64,000 nucleotides of DNA from Anticarsia gemmatalis (Eukaryota > Arthropoda > Insecta > Lepidoptera > Erebidae): the NCBI RefSeq assembly GCF_050436995.1, contig NC_134774.1, positions 1,858,501 through 1,922,500 on the forward strand. The letters are read 5' to 3'. The notes beneath the pieces were generated by a model. It was given only the letters and a program-made list of their open reading frames with translations. It had not been told where the DNA came from and did not search any database. Positions within the stretch are counted from its first letter, which is position 1. The number at the start of each line of letters is the position of its first letter. The position numbers and the translations under genes are program-made. Below, piece by piece: positions 35,276-45,900 of the stretch.

Positions 35276-36964
35276 ATTTTTTTTATTTATGTGGTCTAAC
35301 TACGTTTGCCGGGTCAGCTAGCACCTCTATAGTATCCATTGTGTTTTTCTTTTATCTTTTAAATAATTTATTGTTTTCTTGCCAGCAACGTCTGGTTTGT
35401 ATAAATATTGATTATACTCATATATACGCACATAGATTATTTGTCAAATCTGCGCCGTTTTAAACGCCAAGGGCACCTTGTATTGTACCTTTATCTGCGT
35501 GGAAAAATACTTATTTATCATACGAAAACTTGTAGTTTTACGACAATATCTCTATGTGGTTAAAGGTAGGTTATTATCAGCTAAATGGCGGAACACAGTT
35601 GTGTATGTGACTGCCGCGCAGATTTCAAAAACCCTACAATAAATCGAATCCCGAACTATCCGGAGTTAGAAAGTTAAAATCATAGGCCTTTGTTTCTAGG
35701 AGAACATGTAATGCCGTTGGTCCTGCGTCTGACCTCTCACTGGTCGTGACGGTTATCTGTCCCACCAGACTATGAGAGTGAAGGAATAGAGAGTTAACCG
35801 GTGTATTGTACAGACGCGACACTATAAACAGAGTCCTGCACCATTTCGATATTATTGTGTAAGCCCAGCTGTGCTTGTACGAAGTTTGTAGGTACTGTAA
35901 TCAAAAACACAGACTGGCACTGAAACTGGCTTATGTAACGGAATATCGTCTACGAGTACATTATAATATAATGCGATTAAAAAGAGTGGCCAGGAGTTTG
36001 TTGTCAGCTTCTTCTCATTGGCCCTACCTTCCGAGCTGGTGATAAATTCACTCTTTGCATCATTGACTATCATAAGTGTCAGCATTTGACCTAAATGAAT
36101 AAATAATTTGATTTAGATTTTAACCCCAGCTCGGCTTGTACGATCCGTGACTGTCATAGTGTATACGCACACGCACTGTACATATATACGCAGTATGTTG
36201 ATGTTATCAACGTTATCAATAGCTTCTGACGTCACAGCACAAGTGCGCGAATATCGTGTTTGAAAACAACTCTGTCCTAGATATTTTAAAATTAACTGTG
36301 ATATAAATTGTACACATTGAACATACATAAGCACATAATAGAATATTTCTCAATAGTATTCGGGAGATAGGTAACGTGCTCGGTATATGGCAAAATGTTC
36401 GCCCCCTCTTGGGACTAATATTATGAATAGTGAAATGCTGTTGTATTTCACTCACTTTTGCCCAAATATTCGGGTTAAATAGGCGTAATATTGTTTATAG
36501 TAGCACATAAGATACTATTTATTTACCCTTAGACTTTGAGCGTGACCTTTTATCCGCGACTTCGAAATATTTTGATACCTGAGAAAGGACATAGGCTACT
36601 TTTTACCCCGGGAAAATTCAGGTGGCGGACGAAATCGCAGGTAAAAGCTATACTAGCCTATAATATTTCAAAACTTTTGCCTCGCAGTATTTACCTCAAC
36701 ATAATACAACCTATTTATAGTACAAGTATATAATAAATAACAAAAACACACAATATCTAGTGCACTGAGTTCACGCTTCTATCACGGGGTCGACGAACTC
36801 GCACATTAGCTAGTCACATTCAGATTAAAACATCACTTTCTTATATATATTTAGTTATGTACTGTTTTTCGTGTATATGACGATAATTGGCGTAGGCGGG
36901 TTCGAGATAATAAAATATAAATAATCATGTTGTTTTGTTCGAAAATTCTGGACGTTTCGTTTCT
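35276..36964. other. No gene recognised; decayed repeats
   Basis: About 1.7 kb. A block near 35745-35850 (gactatgagagtgaagg, then cactataaacagagtcctg) is shared with 51345-51420, 59565-59650 and, reversed, 37715-37765. Repeat E lies near 36370-36430. A Helitron-like fragment lies near 36548-36650. Confidence 0.45.
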
Positions 36965-37225
36965 TATATTAGCTTAGCCTTTGTTCCAAACTATGTTTGA
37001 GTCTGCTTCCAGTCTCACCGGATGCAGCTGGGTACCAGTGTTTTACATGCAGCGACTGTCTATCTGACCTCCACAACACAGTTACCTGGGTTATAACACG
37101 ATACCTTTCGGTAAGACTGGTTGTCAGATTTTCAAGCTTCTGACTACTGTTAACGACTGTCAAAGATCTTCGAAAATGACAGCCGGGAGCCACAATTTAA
37201 TCTGCCTTCCGAAACATATATAAAT
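36965..37225 (-). repeat. SINE family D
   Basis: Reverse copy: tatgtttgagtctgcttcc, tttacatgcagcgactgtct, then the body complement ggagccacaatttaa. The 5S-like head is mostly missing. Confidence 0.65.
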
Positions 37226-37489
37226 TACTCGTACTTGAATGTTTTTGTAAATTTCTTTACGTTGTTATTATATTAATAGCTAGGTTCTTTAAACTTGTTT
37301 ACTTGATGTATTAAACAGCATAAAATAATCTTTTATTTGATTGTTGTGTCAGTGACTTATTTCATGATAGTGATTGTTACGTGTGCAAGATAACATTGCA
37401 TAACAATTCTGTTTTAAAGAAAACGCGAAAAAAATATTAATAGGTATATGTTATATTGCGCATTTATTTATTTATTTTAATATATTCAA

Positions 37490-37560
37490 CTCTAGACCTA
37501 ACCCCTCCCTCATTACGGGAGGAGACCCTTGCCCAGCAATGGGACATTATGGGTTACATT
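37490..37560 (+). repeat. SINE family B tail
   Basis: ctaacccctccctcattacg through cttgcccagcaatgggacat. Confidence 0.6.
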
Positions 37561-38677
37561 TATTATTATTATATTTTTTGAAACTTAAAACAAGTAGATT
37601 GCCCAGTAGAATGCCATAGGTGTTCTCTCCCTGTCTCTAACAGCCATTTTTCTTAAATTTGATTGGCCCTACGGTGGCAAGTAAATCTAGCCTGCAGCTC
37701 AGGCTTTAGTGGCTTTAGTGAGTGCGTTATACACAGGTACACTCTCTATTACATCACTCTCATAGTCCGATGGGACGGTATATCAACACGATCGGAATGA
37801 AGGCAGGCACAGGTCTTCACCGGCCATCTGGTGGTCTTTAAATCCAACCATCACTTTCTAGACAAGAAAAATATGATTTTACATCTAAAATTCTGGCATT
37901 TGTTATTGAAAATATTTAACAAGATTCAAATCTAGATCGTTTACCGTAATATTACCTTTTTCACTACATATTTTTATTCAATACAATCCAGTCATTTACC
38001 CTTAAAACCTTAACACACAGAAAACAGGTATTTTAGTTTAAAAACAAACGTACCACCCATCTTTACAAAACAGTTACATATGACGTCACACACAGCAAAT
38101 ATAAACAGCTGATTATAAACGTTAATTAAAAAGAAAACTACTTTGCACGTAATATTTTCACTTTCTTTAAGAAAGTCGGGCGGTTTAGAGTTTATGTTTT
38201 CTTCGTATGTGTTGAAATTAATTTACTGATGAAATATTGGGTAAGAGTCTCTTCCTGGAATGAGAGAAAGATTATTGTCTCATTACGGGGGGAAAGGTTC
38301 CATGTCCCGAGATGAAAGAGAGGTCTATTACAGTACCACCTTTGGGGGAAAATATCCTTTTTCCGAAATGAAAAATATTCCTCATTACTGTTCCACTGCT
38401 GGGCAAATATAGGTCTGCCACTTATCCACTACTTTATCTGTTCCTAGTAAGAGGCAGACGTTTATACAGTCTCATTTATTAGGCTAGTGTGTTCTTCCTT
38501 AGTGTGGGAAGACTAATATAGTCCCACTGCTGGGCAATCTACTTTTGGAAATGATGAGGAATGAGAGAAAGTTAGACCTTGAGTCCGCTTTAAAAGATAC
38601 AATTTTTTAGTTTTTTCCGCTATCCCAACTGGCTGTAAATTCACAAACTGCTGTAACTTTGACAACTATTTGACCTA
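37561..38677. other. No gene recognised; SINE-tail scraps
   Basis: 38250-38590 holds several short direct and inverse scraps of the SINE B tail (tactgttccactgctgggca, gtcccactgctgggcaatc, tcattacgggg). The remainder is AT-rich with nothing supported. Confidence 0.4.
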
Positions 38678-38788
38678 ACACATACATTTAGCGGTAGTTT
38701 ATCTATTCAATTGCGTTTAAATTCATATAAAAAAAAACGCTATTGAATAGATAAACTACTGCTAAATGTACTTCAGAAACCGGGGGTA
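38678..38788. mobile_element. Palindromic MITE
   Basis: Both arms present around an A-rich centre. The left tip is lost. Confidence 0.7.
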
Positions 38789-39702
38789 AATGATTTTGAT
38801 TACACAATTCTAGGAAAATACGAAATCCTAGTTTTAATTTCCTATTATACGTAGTATACGTAGCTTGTTATTGTGGCCAACTAATTAATATTCCGACCTT
38901 TATGAATAAATAATATTGAACACTATCGTAATAAAATGTTAATTTTATGTTTACCATATTGGAAGACTTGTTTTCTGTGAAACATAAGGTGGTAAGAATA
39001 AAACGTTTAAATTAATTTTGAGTCAAAATAAGCAAGACATGAACTAATATAAAGCACAATATTTTAATTACTTTGACTTCATATAAAATCAAAATCTAGT
39101 TTTTACATATCGCACTATAATATAGTACTGTAACTTAAAATACAACTTTTATCGGAATCCACGAATAACTTGTTTTTCACTCCTTATTATGGGTACAAAA
39201 AACTAACACTCTTATTCATAAAAATATATGAAGTTATGAAAGGCTTATAAAGAGTTTTGTTTTTTTCACTCCTTAGCGAAGTGAAAAAGAGAAAACATAT
39301 TGTAGTAGTTTCTTAACTAAAATACGTTTATAGTGTGTTTCTGAATAACAGGGTTAATGTTTTTTGTGTTAAATAAATGAAATAGAAGAGATTATTTTGT
39401 TACTAATAGACAAAAAAAATATGGTATGGTTATAGTGTTATATGTCAAGTTGTATTTGTGTTGATGTATTTTGTGTTACTAAACTATTGTATTATTAGTG
39501 CGATATAGTATCATGCTTTTTATGTATGTAGGTATGTAGTAATCGACTTATCAAAAAATCGTACCATCCCATATCAGAGTAAATAATATAGACGGAACTT
39601 CGAACATTGATTAGCATATAAACGTCACGCGGAAGGTGTGTGATTCGACCTCTTTCAAACATACGAAATATAAAAGATACCAAATTTGTCGGCAGATCTT
39701 TT
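38789..39702. other. No gene recognised
   Basis: About 900 bp of strongly AT-rich DNA. No repeat or exon is supported. Confidence 0.4.
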
Positions 39703-39957
39703 CTTGAGGCGCCCATAGCCAGTTGCGTTCACCGGTCGGTAAACGATCTGTGGGTTAAGCAAAACCTTAGTATTGGTCATCCCATCTATGGTTATTACAT
39801 AGATGGGTGACCTACTGGTATTTGAATTGGGCGTCTCCGTTCGGAGGGCACGTTAAAAGTCCTGGTTGTTGTCAATTAAGATAACAGTCGTTAAGCCACG
39901 TCAAAGGCCTTCGGGCTTGAACAACTTTGACACTAGGTTGACCACTAACCATACTAT
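39703..39957 (+). repeat. 5S-headed SINE with internal duplication
   Basis: gaggcgcccatagccagttg start. The C-box agatgggtgacc is preceded by an inverse copy cccatctatggttattac, giving a small hairpin. Standard tail to ccactaaccatact. Confidence 0.75.
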
Positions 39958-39963
39958 GAGAGA

Positions 39964-40190
39964 CTGAGCTGACCCGCGCAACTTCGCTTGCGTAACATAG
40001 GAGAGAATGGAGAAACATTTCTTACTGGTACTCTGCTCCTATTGGTCGTAGCGTAATGATATATAGCCTATAGCCTTCCTCGATAAATGGGCTATCTAAC
40101 ACTAAAATAATTTTTTAAATCGGACGAGTAGTTCCTGAGATTAGTGCGTTCAAACAAACAAACTCTTGAGCTTTATAATATTAGTATAGA
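39964..40190 (-). mobile_element. Helitron-like element (Lep1-type)
   Basis: gagctgacccgcgcaacttc through ttagtataga, with an internal deletion. It abuts the preceding SINE. The CTAG end has mutated to CTGAG. Confidence 0.7.
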
Positions 40191-40512
40191 TAAATAAGAC
40201 GGAACTAGGAACATTGATTAGCATTCCCACGTCACGCGGAAGGTGTGTGATTCGACCTGTTTCAAACAAACAAAATATAAAGATATAGAATTAGTCGGCA
40301 GTTTCATATCGCTTGTTTACTGTTTACGTTGATTTTATATTGTGAAATCTTGGCTCAATCTTACTTCTTACTATTATGACTGTTTCACTAATAAACATCG
40401 TGTAAGCACTGATTCGTTAGATTTTTGTCACTTACAATTAATTTTGAAACGTGTTTGTATAAAGGCGGACTTAATGCCAGGGGCATTTTCTGCCAGTATA
40501 GGTATATGATAT

Positions 40513-40695
40513 GTCTAGCCTTTATTCCAACTATGTTGGAGTCGGCTTCAGTGATCAGTCTCACCAGATGCAGCTGAATATCAGTGCTATACACGGAGCG
40601 GCTGCCTATCGGACCTCCACAACTCAGTAACCTAGGTTATAACACGATATCCTTCAAGCTTCTGCCTACTGTTAACGACTGTCAAAGATATAGGA
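40513..40695 (-). repeat. SINE family D
   Basis: Reverse copy: tccaactatgttggagtcgg to gttaacgactgtcaaagat. Confidence 0.65.
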
Positions 40696-41173
40696 TAATG
40701 AATTTGGTATGAGTGAAAATGATTAATAGGAACTATAGCTTATCAGAGCTTACACGATGTTTACGACTCACCCCAAAAAAGCTTCTAAAACGATTAAGAT
40801 TAGGCACATAGATTTCATATAAACTAGATTATCACATAGGATACTTTTTACATTACAAAATCTTTTCATGCGGACGACCTCACGCTCAAAACCTTGCCTA
40901 TGTGTGCAACGAACGATGGTACGAAACGCGTAATATGTAAATATATGTCCCACTTTCTTTGCACATATTATTAGACCCTTTTGCAAAACATAAATATGAC
41001 GTAAAATAAATCTACTAATACTTAAATATCTTCTTCGATTTTTACTTTTACAATGACATCTAGCGGCGTTAATTAGAACTAAGAAGTAACGGATGACGTA
41101 ACGACGGTGCTGAATCGCGCTATCGTGTAATGTAGGTTTAATATTATAAAAATATACATGCCGAGGTCGGTCA
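40696..41173. other. No gene recognised
   Basis: AT-rich DNA without a recognisable feature. Confidence 0.4.
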
Positions 41174-41296
41174 TCCCCGGATTCATAGGTACATTTAGCG
41201 GTAGTTTATCTATTTAATACAGTTTAAACTCATATAAACAAAACAGTTTGAATAAATAAACTACCGTTACATGTGCATCAGAAAACGGGCATTAGA
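41174..41296. mobile_element. Palindromic MITE, diverged
   Basis: Both arms recognisable (acatttagcggtagtttatc left; aactaccgttacatg right), with several substitutions. Confidence 0.65.
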
Positions 41297-42109
41297 CACC
41301 TCAAAAAAGTTTTCGAAAATAATTTTGATAATGAAGCATCTACAAGCGTAAAAGACACTGGTTACCTCCAAAACTAGGTTGATCAACCCACCTTACATCA
41401 TATCATACTTACAATATTAAATTTACAGGTATATTTTATTGAAATTTGATATAAACTATCCCTGTCAAGAGACCTTGTCGCTTTGCTGCGACCGAACTGT
41501 CAAAAGTTCACTTAAAAATAGTATTAAGGGTAACTTACCCGGTGTATACTAAGGTCAAGGGAAAGACCGTGGTGTAATTTAAATATTAGTGTCTCTGTCT
41601 CTCGCTAGAGGTCAGTGACCGCCCTGCAATAGTGCTCAACCACTGTTGTATTTTGTATCTGAATTGAGAGGCGCTTCGGTGGCTAGGCAATTGTTTTTCA
41701 ACAAGACATTGTACCTAGTAGCCTTGAGTGAAACGGTTCCTTCCTATTCCTGTATTTACCCGAAATTTGGCAATTTTTCCGAGACTTACCCTAATATTGG
41801 TAGTGTTTCCGAACTTTACCCTACAATTTTCATTCAATAATTGAATATAATTAAAATATTATTGTTAATTGTCCCAGTATTTTCGCATTTAATTTGCGTA
41901 TTCCAGTATTCTTATCAGAATCTCTCAACAATTCCAATTTAATTTATTCTCTAGTCATATTAATTAACATTGAAAAGACTTGATTAGTATTTTAATCGAA
42001 TTATAGCTTTAATTTTCCCAAATTACCCAATTTTACCAACACTTACCCAAGTTTTTCAACCTTACCCTTTACCCAAACACCTATTCCTATCAAAAATTAC
42101 CCGTAATCA
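41297..42109. other. Upstream flank of cyclin G
   Basis: Unusual for its scattered ttaccc hexamers (at least eight between 41535 and 42105), not in tandem. No gene is supported. Confidence 0.4.
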
Positions 42110-42277
42110 CCGTTTTGCGGCCACCATCGGCTGCATTACGTTGATCGCGCTCTCTCGCCCGTCAGGTACTAGGGCCTTCGCGCCCGGTCGCTCTAAACGT
42201 CGGGACGAGGCTAGGGGGGATCGGTGCGAGCATATACAACGACAAGAAGCCGCTGATTGCTCCTGCAATAAGCTTAG
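42110..42277 (+). promoter_or_regulatory. CycG: Cyclin G promoter-proximal GC-rich region and non-coding exon
   Basis: A CpG-rich island (cgatcgcg, cgcgcccggtcgc, cgtcgggacg) in AT-rich surroundings, ending at the strong donor AG|GTGAGT (42278). In the frame required by the next exon the last codon before the donor is TAG, so this exon must be 5' UTR. Its transcription start cannot be fixed from sequence. Confidence 0.55.
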
Positions 42278-42307
42278 GTGAGTCCACACTTTTATTTTCT
42301 TTTTAAT

Positions 42308-42475
42308 GAGACTATAGGTGCCTTTACACATGCTCTATCGCGCATGAAACAGCGATCGCTCGTGCTCATCTGTCAAGCCCGCGAAGAAAATCGCGAGCGA
42401 AGATCGCGCCGTCTTTCCCACGCGTAATCCTGCTTGGTCCTTAGAACGCGCGATAGAAAGTGTGTGTAAAGGCGG
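42308..42475. repeat. Imperfect foldback in cyclin G intron 1
   Basis: ctttacacatgctctatcgcgc at the left pairs with gcgcgatagaaagtgtgtgt at the right, around a CpG-rich centre. A related half lies at 53476-53600. Confidence 0.55.
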
Positions 42476-42909
42476 CCATTATTGGCCGATTTTGGCCACA
42501 GCTGCTAGATTCAAAACTCACACTACAGAAGATTGTTCTCTGGTTACTTTTTGATTTCTGAATTGAACTGTTCTCTGTAGTACAAAGGTCTGCGATTAAA
42601 CTTAAATAACTAAGAATTTCTTGACAGTAAACCTCAGGCATATATTAAGTATTATTAACCTACTGAGAGTTTTTTACACTAAAATTTTAGAGTATATTAG
42701 TCTTTCTCGGTATTCGAATCTGGAGATATCGAAGCGAGAGTCGCATTCACAAACTACGAAATAGATTCTAGAAATGAAAGGATTCAACAGACACTCCATT
42801 CCAATTTACCTAAGATAAAATGAATCTCTAAGTTTTTTGCTACGTTTACTAACTTAATCTGTTACTGTAGGTGCCGATTCACCCTCGACTCGCGCCAATA
42901 ATCCCGATA

Positions 42910-45900
42910 ATGTTGAGATCGGGCGCGAGGCACCCGGATGCTGTGGAGAGCGCTACGCCCGTAGCGTCGACGTCCTCTACGAGAGTGCGTAGCCCCGAGG
43001 AGCAGGCGCACGAGCTGTACAATAGGCTCAATGAGTATCTGCTGCTCGAGCACAAGTTCCAGCCGCGGCTTTGTCTGCCGGCCGAGTCTGATGTAAGTAG
43101 CTTTTAAAAAAAGTCTTTGGTACGGTCTTTCAGACCACAGTAGGTTTGTGAGACCAGATTCGGTCTTGGGGTCTGTCAGATCATATTCGGTTTTTGCGCT
43201 CTGTCAGACCAAGTAGGTTTTTAGGGTCTGTCAGACCATACAGTCGATTTTAGGGTCTGGCAGACCACAGTAGGTTTTAGGGTCTGTCAGACCACACACT
43301 GTAGATTTTTGAGGTCTATGAGACCACAGTAGGTTTTTGGGGTTTTCAGTCCAGTGAAGATGTTGTCCACCTGCTGTCATAATTCATAATAAATTATGTG
43401 AATGGTAAACTTACGTGCCCGTTACTTTCCTTTTGGTCTGTCAGGCCAGTTTCTTTTGGGTCTACTAGACCAATAATGATTTTTGTTGTCTGCCACACAG
43501 TTTTCGTAGCTAATTACTATGTTGGGGTCAATAAGACTTCATTAGAATTGATAGTATATTCTACCATAGGGCCACAAACCTCAATTCTAGAACACGAAAT
43601 TTTCTGTTAAAATTATAGTAGAAATCGCTCGTTAAGATTCCATTAGTTGATCGATGTTCAATAATATATGGCATACATATAAGGATGTCACCCGAGCCTG
43701 TACGGCTGCGAGAGACTTTCTCTTCCTTGCAGAGACGTTTAATTGTCCATACAAACAATTACAGTGATGTAATGTATTGACGGAGGCGCCCGGTAAATAA
43801 TCTGTGGGTTAAGCAATCCTTGGCGCGGTCATTCCATAGATGGGTGACAACATAGTGGTATTTGAGCTTGTCTCCGAGCTTCGGAGAGCACGTAAAAAGT
43901 CGTTCTCGGATGTTGTCGATTAAGATAAGACGTTAAGTCTTGTCAAAGGCCTTTCGGGTGGCCAACAACTTTGACACTAGGTTGACCACTAACCATACGA
44001 TAAGAAGAACAAGAATATATTGACGAAGATGGGCAGTGAATACTTGTAACTGATGTATCTGTAGGTATTATGCCCGGTTTCTGAGGCACATTTAGCGGAT
44101 TCAAACAGTCATCTATACTAATATTATAAAGCTGAAGAGTTTGTTTGTTTGTTTGAACGCGCTTATCTCAGGAACTACTGGTCCGATTTGAAAAAATCTT
44201 TCAGTGTTAGATAGCCCATTTATCGAGGAAGGCTATAGGCTATATATCATCACGCTCCGACCATTAGGAGCAGAGTAGCAATGAAAAATGTTACAAAAAC
44301 GGGAAAAACTTTGACCCATTCTCTTAGGTGACGCAAGCGAAGTTGCGCGGGTCAGCTAGTGTTATATAAACTACCGCTAAATGTAGCTTAGAAACCGGGG
44401 GAAAGTGAGGTTAAAATCCCTCTTTAAATAACTTATGAAATTAAGGCGAGCCATATCCATATTTGAAGACCTCAAAACATGACATATAGCGGAAACTAGG
44501 TATTCGAGAACTCATAAGCATTATTTTTAGAACATAACCACACTTGGGAAGCGAATATTTATACCATAATGTAATCTTTTAATACTTTCGCTGCCAAAAA
44601 CCCACCTAGTGGTTTTAAAAGGCCAATATCCCCCGGTCTCTGAGTACATTTAGCGGTAGTTTATCTATTCACTAGCGTTTTTTGTGTATGAGTTTTGACG
44701 CTATTGAATAGATAAACTACCGTTAAATGTACCTCAGAAACCGAGGGTAAGTGGTAAGTTGCCTAGATGGCAGCAAATTTGTGGCAAATTTGATATTTTC
44801 AAATCGAATTGTATAGGGTAAGGGTCACATCAATTGGACTGTATATTCTATATTACTTTTAATAAGAGTACTTTTAACCCTATAAATAAACTCAAAATAC
44901 CTACAATATAACCATGTACATATAAAACTCGATATCTAAGTGAGCACATTCACAAAATTAACATGCCGCGAAGGTCGTGTTATATCGTCCGTACAAGTAA
45001 CTACTGGTAACTGATTACTTTATACCTCTATACATATGTTAGTTTAACTATGAGTTCTATTGTACGATATTTTATTCAAATTTTACGCGATTTTAAAGGT
45101 TTTAAAGCAAGTTTCGTGGTTCGTGTCACCTTTTGTGGAGGAACTAAAAACACTAGCCCCCTTTACAGTTCTAACAATGATTTTTAGTTTTATAATTTGT
45201 CTTTAAACCACTACCGCCACGGAGCCATGTCAGCCATATATAAGCCATGTCAAAGGCCTCTCGGGCGGCTTGAACAACTTTGACACTAGGTTGACCACTA
45301 ACAATACGACAAACAAACAAACCGCCACGGAAAACTACCTCTAAAGGGTGGTACTACTCTGGAAATCTATGATCTAGGACAGTGCTCCATTTGGAAACCA
45401 TTATAAAGTAGTCTAAAGAATTGTTAAAAGATCCTTGCGGGTCTTTTCTGGGAGAAAGGACGGGCCATAAGAAAATCTCTCAAAAATATTGAAAAATAGA
45501 CATTTAATTTTGCATAATTTAGGCGGTACGAAGTTCGCCGGGTCAGCTAGTCCTTTATAAAATATCACTTTCTTGTGTTTTAGAATATTCGACAATGTAT
45601 ACTTATGTACTATGATGTTGTTCCAGAATGGCGAGGTGACGACCGGCGCCCGGGACGGTGCTGCCCACGTGCTGCGCTGTCTCAAGGTGTGGTACGACCT
45701 GCCCGCTGAAGTGCTCATCAATGCTATCAACTTATTTGATAGGTATGTACTTTACACAATTTGTTGCGATAGACAGTCGCTGTATGTAAAATACTTGTAT
45801 TCAGCTGCATCCGGTGAGACTGGAAGCTGACTCCAACATAGTTGGAAGAGAGGCTAGACTGATAATGATGTTAGTACTTTAAAACCATTAGATAACTGTG

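Noticed and set aside
41755..42105. Telomere-like repeat
   Set aside because: Insect telomeres are TTAGG-based, and the TTACCC hexamers here are scattered and not tandem.
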